Counted from the first letter of the stretch, positions 45,512 to 54,514 are shown. The stretch: 64,000 nt of DNA from an uncultured Oscillospiraceae bacterium (GCA_934591895.1 CAKTPP010000003.1:1-64000); one strand, 5' to 3'. Numbers and translations: made by a program. Notes: generated by a model not told the origin, from the sequence alone.

Positions 45512-46092
45512 AGAAACGTTCCATCACGATCCTGTATAATTCGCCCGTCATCCTCACGTTTGCGCTGCTGAGCCTGCTCGCGCTCGGCCTCGGCAGGCTC
45601 ACCGACGGCTGGACGACGCAAAACCTCTTTTGCGTCTACCGCTCGCCGCTGACAGACTGGCTGACGTATCCGCGCTTTTTCCTGCACGTGCTCGGCCATC
45701 CGGACTTTTCCGCCTATTGCAGCAACATCGTCATACTGCTCGTCGTCGGCCCGATGGCGGAGGAGCGCTTCGGCGGCAAACGCATCCTGCTTGCCATCGC
45801 GCTCACGGCGCTCGTGACGGGGCTGGTGCTCTGGTTTTTCTTCCCGAACGGCGCGCTCATGGGCGTGTCCGGCGTCGTGTTCATGCTCATCGTGCTCGCG
45901 TCCTTTGCCGGGATGCGCACCGGCACGATCCCGCTCACGCTCATCCTCGTGCTCATTCTCTACCTCGGCGGCGAGATCTTTCAGGCCGTCACCGGCTCTG
46001 CCGGCCTCGCGCAGCTCACGCACATCGCCGGCGGCGTGCTCGGCGTGATCTTCGGCTTTACGTGGAGCCGCGGAAAGCGCGGTGGGCGATGA
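45508..46092 (+). CDS. Rhomboid-like intramembrane protease, 194 aa
   Basis: Five or six membrane helices are present. 'NGALMGVSGVVFMLIVLAS' has the G-x-S-G pattern with the catalytic serine, and 'LTHIAGGVLGVIFGF' has the histidine and following glycines of the second catalytic helix. 'VLGHPDFSAYCSNIVILLVV' matches the loop and helix before them. It would cut membrane proteins inside the lipid bilayer. The first loop is short compared with classic rhomboids. It overlaps its neighbours by four bases each. Confidence 0.8.
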   Translation: MKKRSITILYNSPVILTFALLSLLALGLGRLTDGWTTQNLFCVYRSPLTDWLTYPRFFLHVLGHPDFSAYCSNIVILLVVGPMAEERFGGKRILLAIALTALVTGLVLWFFFPNGALMGVSGVVFMLIVLASFAGMRTGTIPLTLILVLILYLGGEIFQAVTGSAGLAQLTHIAGGVLGVIFGFTWSRGKRGGR

Positions 46093-46529
46093 AGCTGCTC
46101 ATCAGTGCGTGTCTGCTCGGCGTCGCCTGCCGGTATGACGGCGCATCCAGGGGACTTTCTGAGGACGTTTTGCGCGCTCTGATGGCGCGGCACACGCTTG
46201 TGCCCGTCTGTCCGGAGCAGCTCGGCGGTCTGCCGACGCCGCGCGACGCGTCCGAGCGGCAGGGCAGCCGCGTCGTCATGCGTTCCGGCTGCGACGTCAC
46301 GGATGCCTACGCCCGCGGTGCGCAGCAGGCGCTCACCCTTGCGCAGCGCTTCGGCTGCACGGCCGCTCTGCTCAAGCGGCGCAGCCCCTCGTGCGGCCAT
46401 GGGGAGATCTATGACGGCACGTTCACCGGCACGCGCGTCGCCGGCGACGGCGTCACCGCAGAGCTTCTCGGTGCGCACGGCATCCGCGTCTACGGGGAGG
46501 ACGAGATCGCGGCGCTCCTGAACGAGTGA
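46089..46529 (+). CDS. DUF523 family protein, 146 aa
   Basis: 'MKLLISACLLGVACRYDG' and 'PVCPEQLGGLPTPRDASE' are the family signature, with 'LLKRRSPSCGHGEIYDG' near the end; the paired cysteines may hold a metal or iron-sulphur cluster. Related proteins include a thiouracil desulphidase. The start overlaps the rhomboid gene (ATGA). It is the last gene of the run that starts with clpE. A XerD-arm-like TTATGTAAACC follows its stop at once. Confidence 0.85.
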   Translation: MKLLISACLLGVACRYDGASRGLSEDVLRALMARHTLVPVCPEQLGGLPTPRDASERQGSRVVMRSGCDVTDAYARGAQQALTLAQRFGCTAALLKRRSPSCGHGEIYDGTFTGTRVAGDGVTAELLGAHGIRVYGEDEIAALLNE

Positions 46530-46540
46530 TTATGTAAACC
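46530..46540 (+). other. XerD-arm-like site after DUF523 gene
   Basis: TTATGTAAACC begins on the base after the TGA stop codon, in the same relation to a stop as the site after the terminase gene at 19381-19391. Here it is on the plus strand. Confidence 0.45.
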
Positions 46541-46578
46541 AAAAGCCCGAAAAAGCGATCCATTTCTGACAGTTTCAA

Positions 46579-46611
46579 GCGCAGCCGCGAAGGGCTGCGC
46601 TGTTTTTTTCG
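46579..46611 (+). terminator. Terminator after the DUF523 gene
   Basis: AGCGCAGCC and GGCTGCGCT pair, followed by TTTTTTT. Confidence 0.85.
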
Positions 46612-46660
46612 CACCGGTCGGACAAAAGACTTAAATAATTTGAAATCTCTGCGAAAACCG

Positions 46661-46688
46661 TTGAAAAATCACGGCCTTCCGTTATAAT
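46661..46688 (+). promoter_or_regulatory. Promoter of the SLH L,D-transpeptidase gene
   Basis: TTGAAA, 16 bp, TATAAT, about 45 bp before the start codon. Confidence 0.65.
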
Positions 46689-46731
46689 GAAAGCAGTCAC
46701 GACCCCACAGAAATCGATGGAGGAGAAAACC

Positions 46732-48654
46732 ATGCGCAAACGTTTTTTGTCCCTGCTGCTCGTGCTCGTCTGCGTGCTGACGCTGGCCGCCGCGCCGGTC
46801 ATCGCCGCAGAGCCCGATGCCGTGCAGTCCCCGACGACCACGACAGAGCCCGCCGTTCCCTCGCCGGAGCCGACGACCCCGGTCGAGCCGAGCCCCGAGC
46901 CGAGTTCTGAGCCGAGCCCCGAGCCGACGGCTCCGGTCGAGCCAACGCCCGAGCCCACGCCCACCGGCCCGTGGTATCAGGCGGCGATGGAGTTCGCCTA
47001 CGCCAACGGCATCATGGTCGGCAATGAAAAGGGCGATCTGATGCCGAACGCCAACGCCACGCGCGCTCAGGTGTCCGCCATGCTCGTGCATATATTCGGC
47101 TGCTCGCAGGGGAAGGACATCACCTTCTATTCCGATGTGAGCAGCGGCGCGTGGTATTATTCGAAGCTGAGCACTGCTGTGCAGATGAAGATCTTCTGCG
47201 GCTGCGGCGACGGTACGATGGGACCGGATCGCAGCATCACGCGTCAGGAGGTCATGACGGTCCTTGCGAGCGCCTTTGCGCTTCCCGGCGGTACGGCTGC
47301 CGATATCAAGTCGTTCCCCGATGCCGATTCCGTCAGTGCCTGGGCGGTCTCCTCCGTGGCTGCTCTGGTCAAGGCGGGGCTTGTCAGCGGCGATAACTAC
47401 GGCCGGCTGAACCCGTCCGCCGCCGTCACCCGCGCCGAGCTCGCGCAGATGCTCTATAAGCTCGATCTCTGCTTCTGCAGCGATGCCGATGCGCTGCCGG
47501 CCTCCGGCCGCGTGATCTATACCGGCACGGAGCCCCTGACGGCGGACGCTTTTTCCGGCACACTGTATCTCGGCGGCAGCGCCGGGCGCGACCTCGGTGA
47601 TCTGAACGTCACCGGCACGCTCGTCGTGCGCACCGATCCCAACGGCACGGTCACCGTCGGCGGCGAGGTGGATTCGCTCGTCGTCGCGGCCGAGGGCACA
47701 ACGGTCACAGGCAGCGGCCATGCCGCCCTTGCGCGCGTGCGCATGCGCGGCTGCACGGTCACGCTGGCGGCCGATCAGACCAGCCCGGAGTATGACGTCA
47801 TGCTTCAGGGCGTCACCACGCTCACGACCGACCCCGTGCCCGCGCTCTCACCGGAGTGCCGCGCGGTCGACCTGTATGTGACCTATCGCAATTTCCCCGC
47901 GCAGTACAAGACCGCCTCCGGCAAGGCGACGGTCGTCTGGTATCTGGACGGCGTGCAGCAGCCCACGCGCAGCTATACGCTCAACGGCAGCGCGATCACG
48001 CCCGGCTTCCACATCGCCGAGCCGGTCTGGAAGCGCAATATGCCCACGCAGCACACGGTGGAGATCCTGCTTTTGTGCGGCACGGATGCGGTGCGCACGA
48101 CGTTTGTCGTGCCGGTCAACAATTACACGGACGCGGAGTACCAGAGCCTTCAGAGCGCGCAGTACCCGTATCAGCTCCACGTCGTGCGCAACCAGTGCAC
48201 GGTGCTGGTGTACGGTCTGGATAAGAGCGGCGACTACACGATCCTCCACCACGCCTTCGTCTGCGGCCCCGGTCAGACCACGCCGATCGGCACGTTCCGC
48301 ACGCCGTTCAAGGCGGCCTGGCATCCGCTGCAGGGCTGCTGGGGGCAGTACTGCACGCAGATCGTCGGCAACTATCTCTTCCACTCCTCGCCGTATAACA
48401 GCCCGAACAAGAATGACCTGTCCTACCGGCTGTATAACCAGCTTGGCACGGTCTGCTCGCACGGCTGCGTGCGCCTGACGGTGGCGGATGCGAAGTGGAT
48501 CTATGACAACTGCCCGATCGGCACGACGGTGAAGATCTACAATGCCTCGTCCCTGCCCGTGCCGAAGCCGTCGGCTCCGTGGCTGGACATCACGAGCCCG
48601 AACCGCGGCTGGGATCCGACCGATCCCGACCCGGCAAACCCGTGGAGACAATAA
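46732..48654 (+). CDS. SLH-domain L,D-transpeptidase, 640 aa
   Basis: ATG at 46732 follows GGAGGAG. The signal peptide (MRKRFLSLLLVLVCVLTLAA) is followed by a Pro/Glu/Thr-rich linker (residues about 30-82). SLH domains come first here (residues about 83-260; TRAQVSAMLV, TRQEVMTVLA, TRAELAQMLY). The middle region is beta-rich. The C-terminal YkuD domain (residues about 475-605) has the catalytic 'CSHGCVRLT' with His577 and Cys579. It cross-links peptidoglycan by 3-3 bonds or attaches proteins to it. The N-terminal SLH arrangement differs from the other four SLH proteins in the window, which carry theirs at the C-terminus. Confidence 0.9.
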   Translation: MRKRFLSLLLVLVCVLTLAAAPVIAAEPDAVQSPTTTTEPAVPSPEPTTPVEPSPEPSSEPSPEPTAPVEPTPEPTPTGPWYQAAMEFAYANGIMVGNEKGDLMPNANATRAQVSAMLVHIFGCSQGKDITFYSDVSSGAWYYSKLSTAVQMKIFCGCGDGTMGPDRSITRQEVMTVLASAFALPGGTAADIKSFPDADSVSAWAVSSVAALVKAGLVSGDNYGRLNPSAAVTRAELAQMLYKLDLCFCSDADALPASGRVIYTGTEPLTADAFSGTLYLGGSAGRDLGDLNVTGTLVVRTDPNGTVTVGGEVDSLVVAAEGTTVTGSGHAALARVRMRGCTVTLAADQTSPEYDVMLQGVTTLTTDPVPALSPECRAVDLYVTYRNFPAQYKTASGKATVVWYLDGVQQPTRSYTLNGSAITPGFHIAEPVWKRNMPTQHTVEILLLCGTDAVRTTFVVPVNNYTDAEYQSLQSAQYPYQLHVVRNQCTVLVYGLDKSGDYTILHHAFVCGPGQTTPIGTFRTPFKAAWHPLQGCWGQYCTQIVGNYLFHSSPYNSPNKNDLSYRLYNQLGTVCSHGCVRLTVADAKWIYDNCPIGTTVKIYNASSLPVPKPSAPWLDITSPNRGWDPTDPDPANPWRQ

Positions 48655-48659
48655 AACGA

Positions 48660-48692
48660 TTCCCCGGAGCGGTCAGCTCCGGGGAATTTCTG
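48660..48692. terminator. Bidirectional terminator
   Basis: TTCCCCGGAGC and GCTCCGGGGAA pair between two converging genes (46732 and 48694). Confidence 0.8.
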
Positions 48693-48693
48693 T

Positions 48694-49410
48694 TCAGGTC
48701 TCAAAACGGACGATCGTGCACAGCGTGTCCGCACTGTACAGGCACACAAACGCGCCGTCGTCTGCGGCGGTATACTTGAGCGTGACGGTCTTTGTGTCCT
48801 TGACCGCCTTCGGATAGACGATGCGAAAGCCGCGAAATGCATCGCAGCGCACGGTTTCCGGCAGCGCCTCGAGCGCAAGCTCGAGGTATTTCGTGTTGTG
48901 TACGTGCCCGTTGAAGTCAATGTCGCAGCGGCGCAGCGGCAGCACCGTCTGCGTGTCAAAGACATCGGGCGCGCGCAGCCGCGGTGCGGTGTCGGGGAAG
49001 ACGCCGCGCGCCTCCGGCCGGTAGGACGCGAAGCGCTCGCGGTCGACGCGCACGATCTTTTCCGCGCGCAGGTCAAACAGGATCAGCCGCGATTCGGCGC
49101 GGATGCATTCCGTGCCGCTCGCGTCCGTGATCGTGTAGTCGCGGAAAATGCGCCCGACGGGCACATTGTCGCGCACCCACGTCGTGACCTGCAGGGGTGC
49201 TTTGCTCTGCGGCCGGTGCACGATCTCGACGCGCCAGTCGGTCAGCACCCATGTGATGCCGCGGCGGCTGCCGTCGATCACATCATCGCCGGAGGAGTCC
49301 GAGTGGCGGCTCGCGGTGTTTTCCAGAATGCGCAGGATCGCCTCATAGGCGAGCTTGCCGTCGCGGTCAAAGTCGGCAACGCCGGGGCAGTAGGTCTCGG
49401 TGTAAAACAT
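48694..49410 (-). CDS. Acyl-ACP thioesterase (FatA type), 238 aa
   Basis: The tandem hot-dog fold of acyl-ACP thioesterases is recognisable: 'LRILENTASRHSDSSGDDVI' lies in the first half, and 'RCDIDFNGHVHNTKYLELAL' has the Asp, Asn and His of the active site in the second. It releases fatty acids from acyl carrier protein. ATG follows GGAGGTGCGCC. The upstream NUDIX gene ends 12 bp away, so the two are probably co-transcribed. Confidence 0.9.
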   Translation of the reverse strand: MFYTETYCPGVADFDRDGKLAYEAILRILENTASRHSDSSGDDVIDGSRRGITWVLTDWRVEIVHRPQSKAPLQVTTWVRDNVPVGRIFRDYTITDASGTECIRAESRLILFDLRAEKIVRVDRERFASYRPEARGVFPDTAPRLRAPDVFDTQTVLPLRRCDIDFNGHVHNTKYLELALEALPETVRCDAFRGFRIVYPKAVKDTKTVTLKYTAADDGAFVCLYSADTLCTIVRFET

Positions 49411-49422
49411 GGCGCACCTCCC

Positions 49423-49998
49423 TCAGACTTCCGGCAGGCAGCCGTTTGCGAACATCCAGCTGTAGGCCAGCGCCCACGAGCCGAACAGGTCCGTCTCATG
49501 CAGGGCGCGCACCTGCGTGCGCGTGTACCAGCCGGATTCGATCTCCTCCATGGGGTCGCTGCTCGGGCGGAACGTCCCCTCGGCGATGCCGAACAGACAC
49601 ACCGTGCGCTCGTCGCCGATGCCGACCGTGCACGCTGCCGGCGGCAGCACGTGCGTGATGGCGACCAGCCGCAGCCCCGTCTCCTCGCCCAGTTCGCGGC
49701 GCGCGGTCTCCTCGGGGGTCTCGCCCGGCTCGATGAGCCCGCCGGGCAGCCCGTAGATGCGCTGACCGAGTTCCATGCGAAACTCATGGTTGAGCGCCAT
49801 GTGCTCGCGCTTCGCGTCCGTGAGCACCATGACGACGGCATCCGTGCGGTGCTGCTGCAGATGCTCGAGCGAGTCGATGTTCCGGTCACGGCTGACCATC
49901 TCATAGGTGCGCGGGCAGCCGGTGCGGTCAATGTAATGCAGGTCGTAGCGGTGCAGGTATGCACCGCCGTCCTTTTTTTCGATGTCAACGAATTGCAT
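49423..49998 (-). CDS. NUDIX hydrolase, 191 aa
   Basis: 'GLPGGLIEPGETPEETARRE', with 'LGEETG' following, is the NUDIX box that binds the metal and pyrophosphate. The N-terminal 50 residues are a beta-sheet of the ADP-ribose-pyrophosphatase type. It hydrolyses a nucleoside diphosphate linked to another moiety; the substrate is not clear. Upstream partner of the thioesterase gene. The start follows GAGGCGAAG. Confidence 0.88.
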   Translation of the reverse strand: MQFVDIEKKDGGAYLHRYDLHYIDRTGCPRTYEMVSRDRNIDSLEHLQQHRTDAVVMVLTDAKREHMALNHEFRMELGQRIYGLPGGLIEPGETPEETARRELGEETGLRLVAITHVLPPAACTVGIGDERTVCLFGIAEGTFRPSSDPMEEIESGWYTRTQVRALHETDLFGSWALAYSWMFANGCLPEV

Positions 49999-50057
49999 GC
50001 TCTTCGCCTCTTTGCCAATAATAATTCAGCATACCACGTTTTTTGCCGCCAGACAAC

Positions 50058-50106
50058 AAAAAAGATCAGAGCAGCCGCCGTTTTTTCGGCAGCTGCTCTG
50101 ATCTTT
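50058..50106 (-). terminator. Terminator of the glycosidase gene
   Basis: AAAGATCAGAGCAGC and GCTGCTCTGATCTTT pair with a further inner GCCG/CGGC stem around TTTTTT. It lies between the stop of the glycosidase gene and the NUDIX start. Confidence 0.8.
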
Positions 50107-50195
50107 CGGGGAGAGAAAGAAGGGATATCTCCGACGCGAACCAATCACCGCGTCCGCATGACGGTAGCACAGCTTTCTTAAAATATCATGAGAGC

Positions 50196-51404
50196 TCAGC
50201 CGTTTTCCGGCATCACCACGACGCCGTGCGCGAGCTTGAGCTGCAAAATGCGCAGGACGCTCTCATCGAGCGCCGCGCGCGAGAGCGTCCCGTCGGCGAG
50301 CGCCTTTTCGATGGCCGCGACTGCGCCGGGCACGTCATCGAGCTCCAGCAGCATATCGTTTCCGGCGGCGAGCGCCAGCACGGCCTTTTCGCCGTCTGAA
50401 TACTGCGCGAGCGCCTGCATCTGCAGTCCGTCCGTGACGATCACGCCGCGAAAGCCGAGGTCGTAGCGCAGCAGATTCGTGACGATCTTGTGCGACAGGG
50501 AAGCGGGCACATTGTCCATCGTCGGCACGGTCAGATGCCCGACCATGACCATGTCCGCTCCGGCGGCGATGCCGGAGACGAACGGCTTGAGATCCTCCTG
50601 CCGCAGGCGCGGCAGCGTCTTATCGACCGTGGCGGCGCCGTTGTGTGAGTCGGCGGCTGTGCTGCCGTGACCGGGGAAGTGCTTCAGACAGCAGATGACG
50701 CCCCCGTCGTGAAAGCCCTTGACGGCGGCGGCGACAAGCTCTGCCGCCTCGTCATAGTCGTCGCTGTAGGCGCGGTCGCCGACGGCGCTGCTGCGCTTGT
50801 TCGTCCAGACATCGGCCACGGGTGCAAAGTCCGTGTTGAAGCCGTAGGCGGCAATGTCGCGCGCGATGGTCTGCGCGTTGTTGTGCGCGCCCTGCGTGCC
50901 CTGTGCGCGGTAGCTGTACATACTGCCGAGCTTCGTCGTGCCGACGGTGTTCATCAGCCGCGCGACGCGGCCGCCCTCCTCATCGACCGAGATGAGCGGC
51001 GCCGTTTTGCAGCCGTCCGTAAGCGCTCCGGTGAGCGCTGCGAGCTGTTCGCCGGAGGTCATATTCTGCGCCGAGAGCAGCACGCCGCCGACCGGGTATT
51101 CCCGCAGCGCGGCGGCGAGCTCGTCCGTCATGCCCGTGACGGTGCTGCCGCCGGTGAGCACCTCGGGCTGCACGATCAGCAGCTGGCAGATCTTCTCGTG
51201 CGTGGTCATGCCGTCGAGCAGCGTTTGCGCCGCGTCCTTGCGCACCTCGGCCGAGGTACGCGGCGTGGGCGAGGGCTGCGCGGCATCCTGTCCGCGCCGG
51301 ACGCATATGACCACGAGCACGACCGCCAGCACCGTGAGCACGAGCAGGTAGGCGAGTGCGCGCCAATTTTGTTTTGCAGTTATCCAAAAATCATTTCGTT
51401 TCAT
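50196..51404 (-). CDS. Family-3 glycoside hydrolase (beta-N-acetylhexosaminidase type), 402 aa
   Basis: One N-terminal membrane helix (residues about 17-38) anchors it outside the cell. 'ISVDEEGGRVARL' and 'LKHFPGHGSTAADSHNG' (with the Asp/His pair of NagZ-like enzymes) and 'VIVTDGLQMQAL' (catalytic Asp) identify the GH3 NagZ-like family. It removes N-acetylglucosamine from muropeptides. Being membrane-anchored rather than cytoplasmic, it would act on wall material. It is monocistronic with its own terminator. Confidence 0.9.
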   Translation of the reverse strand: MKRNDFWITAKQNWRALAYLLVLTVLAVVLVVICVRRGQDAAQPSPTPRTSAEVRKDAAQTLLDGMTTHEKICQLLIVQPEVLTGGSTVTGMTDELAAALREYPVGGVLLSAQNMTSGEQLAALTGALTDGCKTAPLISVDEEGGRVARLMNTVGTTKLGSMYSYRAQGTQGAHNNAQTIARDIAAYGFNTDFAPVADVWTNKRSSAVGDRAYSDDYDEAAELVAAAVKGFHDGGVICCLKHFPGHGSTAADSHNGAATVDKTLPRLRQEDLKPFVSGIAAGADMVMVGHLTVPTMDNVPASLSHKIVTNLLRYDLGFRGVIVTDGLQMQALAQYSDGEKAVLALAAGNDMLLELDDVPGAVAAIEKALADGTLSRAALDESVLRILQLKLAHGVVVMPENG

Positions 51405-51463
51405 GCCTTCATTTTACCGCGGCGGCAGAAAAAACACAACACCGTTTCCTCGACGTGCCGGAC

Positions 51464-51492
51464 TTGTTTCGTTCACAAATATGTGCTATAAT
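51464..51492 (+). promoter_or_regulatory. Promoter of the CobW pair
   Basis: TTGTTT, 17 bp, TATAAT, about 50 bp before the start codon. No operator such as a Zur box could be confirmed. Confidence 0.6.
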
Positions 51493-51542
51493 AATGGACA
51501 AAATTTTGGGGTGTGACCCCAGACAGGAAGTGTTCGATTCTT

Positions 51543-52679
51543 ATGACAAAAATTGATATTTTCTCCGGCTTTCTCGGCGCCGGCAAGACCACGCTGATCA
51601 AAAAGCTGATCGCCGAGGCGTACACGGGTGAAAAGATCGTGCTGATCGAAAACGAGTTCGGTGAGATCGCCATCGACGGCGGCTTCCTCAAGGACTCCGG
51701 CGTGCAGATCAACGAGATGAACTCCGGCTGCATCTGCTGCAGCCTCGTGGGTGACTTTGCCGACGCGCTGCAGAAGGTGCTTGCGCAGTTTCATCCCGAC
51801 CGCATCCTCATCGAGCCCTCGGGCGTCGGCAAGCTCAGCGACGTCATCCGCGCGGTGCAGGGCGTGCAGTCCGATGAGCTGATGCTCAACGGCTTCACGA
51901 CTGTGGTCGACGCCAACAAGTGCAGGATGTATATGAAAAACTTCGGCGAGTTCTTCAACAACCAGGTCGAGAACGCGAGCGCCATCATCCTCTCGCGCAC
52001 CGAGGGCATCCGCCCCGAGAAGCTCGACGCTGCCGTTGCGCTGCTGCGTGAGAAAAACCCGACCGCGACCATCGTGACAACGCCCTGGACGGAGCTCGAC
52101 GGCAAGCAGATCCTCCAGACGATGGAGCGCCGCGACACGCTCTCGGCCGAGCTTGCGCACCTGCAGGCCGAGGCCGCCGAGGAAGAGCACGAGCACCATC
52201 ACCACGACCATGACGATGACGACCACGCCTGCTGCTGCGGCCATCATCATGACCATGACGAAGATGATGACGATGAGCATGAGCATCATCATGACCACGA
52301 TGACCATGACCACGACCACTGCTGCGACCATGACCATGACCACCACGACCATGACCACTGCTGCGATCACGATCATGACCACCACCATCACCACCACGCC
52401 GACGAGGTGTTCACGAGCTGGGGCACGGAGACGCCGCGCAAGTACACCGATGACGAGATCCGCACCGCGCTCGACGCGCTCATCAACGAGCACCGCTACG
52501 GTGTCGTCCTGCGCGCCAAGGGCATCGTGCCCGCGACCGACGGCGGCTGGATCCACTTTGACTATGTGCCCGGCGAGTCCGATGTCCGCCGCGGCAGCGC
52601 GCAGGTCACCGGCCGCGTGTGCGTGATCGGTTCGCATCTGGCGGAGGATGCGCTGAAGGAGCTGTTCCACATTGGCTGA
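51543..52679 (+). CDS. CobW/P47K-type GTPase with histidine-rich metal-binding segment, 378 aa
   Basis: 'SGFLGAGKTTLIKKL' is the Walker A motif, 'NSGCICCSL' the C-x-C-C metal motif and 'LIEPSGVGK' the G3-type motif of COG0523 GTPases. Residues about 214-285 form a long His/Asp/Cys stretch, able to bind several zinc or nickel ions. A CobW C-terminal domain (residues about 290-378) follows. Such proteins deliver metals to enzymes or store zinc. ATG at 51543 follows AGGAAGTG with a longish gap. The next gene, a relative with a degenerate GTP site, overlaps the stop. Confidence 0.88.
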   Translation: MTKIDIFSGFLGAGKTTLIKKLIAEAYTGEKIVLIENEFGEIAIDGGFLKDSGVQINEMNSGCICCSLVGDFADALQKVLAQFHPDRILIEPSGVGKLSDVIRAVQGVQSDELMLNGFTTVVDANKCRMYMKNFGEFFNNQVENASAIILSRTEGIRPEKLDAAVALLREKNPTATIVTTPWTELDGKQILQTMERRDTLSAELAHLQAEAAEEEHEHHHHDHDDDDHACCCGHHHDHDEDDDDEHEHHHDHDDHDHDHCCDHDHDHHDHDHCCDHDHDHHHHHHADEVFTSWGTETPRKYTDDEIRTALDALINEHRYGVVLRAKGIVPATDGGWIHFDYVPGESDVRRGSAQVTGRVCVIGSHLAEDALKELFHIG

Positions 52680-53637
52680 TAAAAAACAGCAGGCGCCGGA
52701 CGTTCCGGTCTACCTCTTCACCGGATTCCTCGAGGCCGGCAAGACGAAGTTCATTCAGGAGACGCTCGAGGACAACCGCTTCCACAAGGGCGAGCGCACG
52801 CTGCTGCTGCTGTGCGAGGACGGCGAGGAGGTCTATGAGCCGGACAGATTCTGCGCCGGAAATGTCTACGTGCGCAATGTCGACGAGGAGTCTGAGCTCA
52901 CGCGCGACTATCTGCTCGCGCTGCAGGACGAGCTGCACCCCGAGCGCGTGCTCGTGGAGTACAACGGTATGTGGATGCTCGACTCGCTCTACGGCAACCT
53001 GCCGGAAAACTGGGCGGTCGCGCAGGAGTTTCTCTTCTGCGATGCGACGACGTTCGTGAGCTACAATGCGAATATGCGCCAGCTCACGGTCGATAAGCTC
53101 AAGAGTGCCGAGCTTGTCGTGCTCAACCGCTACAACGACAGCATGGACCGCATGGAGATGCACCGCATCATCCGCGCCATCTCCCGCCGCTGCGACATCG
53201 CGTATGAGTACACCGACGGCAAGGTCGTGTACGACGACATCGAAGACCCGCTGCCGTTTGACATCGACGCGCCGGTCATCGAGATCGAGGACCGCGACTT
53301 TGCCCTCTGGTACCGCGACATGTCCGAGGAGCCAAAGAAATACGACGGCAAGACCATCGAGGTCAAGTGCCGCTGCCTCGTGCGCAAGAACGTGCCGAAG
53401 GGCTGCTTCATCGCCGGCCGCCACATCATGACCTGCTGCGTGCAGGACATTCAGTTCGCGGGCGTCGTGTGCGTGTGGGAGCACGCCGATGAGATCCGCA
53501 ACGACGAGTGGGCGATCATCACGGCCCGCATGGACTATAAGTTCCACCGCGCCTACGGCCGCAAGGGCCCGGTGCTCACGGTGCTGTCCGTGCAGGAGGT
53601 CGAAAAGCCGGAAGAGCCGGTCGCAACGTTCTATTAA
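52672..53637 (+). CDS. Second CobW-like protein, 321 aa
   Basis: A TTG start overlaps the previous stop by eight bases; AAGGAG stands before it. 'LFTGFLEAGKTKFIQETLED' keeps a Walker A-like motif (G-F-L-E-A-G-K-T). The C-x-C-C motif is missing, and 'LVEYNGMWMLDSL' stands in place of E-P-S-G, so GTP handling may be altered. The C-terminal part (residues about 225-315) includes 'KTIEVKCRCLVRKNVP' and 'GRHIMTCCVQDIQFAG', which match DUF1980/YcgQ-type domains. It may form a complex with its neighbour in metal supply. A bidirectional terminator follows. Confidence 0.8.
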   Translation: MADKKQQAPDVPVYLFTGFLEAGKTKFIQETLEDNRFHKGERTLLLLCEDGEEVYEPDRFCAGNVYVRNVDEESELTRDYLLALQDELHPERVLVEYNGMWMLDSLYGNLPENWAVAQEFLFCDATTFVSYNANMRQLTVDKLKSAELVVLNRYNDSMDRMEMHRIIRAISRRCDIAYEYTDGKVVYDDIEDPLPFDIDAPVIEIEDRDFALWYRDMSEEPKKYDGKTIEVKCRCLVRKNVPKGCFIAGRHIMTCCVQDIQFAGVVCVWEHADEIRNDEWAIITARMDYKFHRAYGRKGPVLTVLSVQEVEKPEEPVATFY

Positions 53638-53649
53638 GTGCATAAACAC

Positions 53650-53683
53650 AAAAAATCAGCCGCCCGCAGGGCGGCTGATTTTT
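53650..53683. terminator. Bidirectional terminator
   Basis: AAAAATCAGCCGCC and GGCGGCTGATTTTT pair between the converging CobW-like and ABC ATPase genes. Confidence 0.9.
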
Positions 53684-53695
53684 CTTTTCCGGAAT

Positions 53696-54514
53696 TCAGT
53701 TTTCTGTGCCCTCTGCCGTGGACAGCAGGACGCGGTCGTTGTCAAACGCCGTGCCCGCCTGTGCGGCGAAGGCGTCGATGAGCCCCTGCACGGTCATGTC
53801 CGCGCGCTGCGCCCCGGAGACGTCGAGCACGATGCGCCCGGCGTCCATCATGAGCGTGCGCGAGCCGAGCTCGAGCGCCTGGTGCATATTGTGCGTGATC
53901 ATGAGGCAGGAGATGCTGCGCTCGGAGACGATGCTGCGCGTGAGCGCGAGCACCTTGTCGGCCGTCATGGGGTCGAGCGCCGCCGTGTGCTCATCGAGCA
54001 GCAGCAGCTCGGGCGTGACCATGGTGGCCATGAGCAGCGTCAGCGCCTGCCGCTGGCCGCCGGAGAGCAGGCCGACGGGCGTGTTCATGCGCTCCTCAAG
54101 CCCCATGTCGAGCTGGGCGAGCGCGTCGCGGAAAAATTCGCGGTCCCGGCGGCTGACGCGGCGCAGCTGCTTGTGCTTTTCCGGTGCGCGCAGATAGGCC
54201 ACGGCGAGGTTCTCCTCAATGGTCATGTGCGGTGCGGTGCCCTTGAGCGGATCCTGAAACAGGTGGCCGATGCGGCGGCTGCGCTTGTGCGGCGGCAGGA
54301 ACGTGATGTCCCGCCCGTCGAGCCGGACGATGCCGGCATCGACGTAGAACGCGCCGGCGATGGCATTGAAGAGCGTGCTCTTGCCCGCGCCGTTCGAGCC
54401 GACGATGGTGGCAAATTCGCCGTCGGCGAGCGTGAGCGACAGGTCGCACAGGGCACGCTTTTCGTTCACCGTTCCGGCGTTGAACGTCTTGCTGACGTGG
54501 GATAGCTCAAGCAT
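53696..54514 (-). CDS. ABC transporter ATPase (TrpZ-like), 272 aa
   Basis: ATG at 54514 overlaps the permease stop and is nine bases from AAAGGGGG; an ATG nine bases earlier would touch that site. Walker A is 'GSNGAGKSTLFNA', the signature 'LLSGGQRQALTLLMA', Walker B 'LLLLDEHTAALDP' and the H-loop 'ITHNMHQ'. It energises the permease encoded upstream. It belongs to a three-gene import operon under a T-box leader, whose specifier suggests tryptophan. Confidence 0.88.
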   Translation of the reverse strand: MLELSHVSKTFNAGTVNEKRALCDLSLTLADGEFATIVGSNGAGKSTLFNAIAGAFYVDAGIVRLDGRDITFLPPHKRSRRIGHLFQDPLKGTAPHMTIEENLAVAYLRAPEKHKQLRRVSRRDREFFRDALAQLDMGLEERMNTPVGLLSGGQRQALTLLMATMVTPELLLLDEHTAALDPMTADKVLALTRSIVSERSISCLMITHNMHQALELGSRTLMMDAGRIVLDVSGAQRADMTVQGLIDAFAAQAGTAFDNDRVLLSTAEGTEN

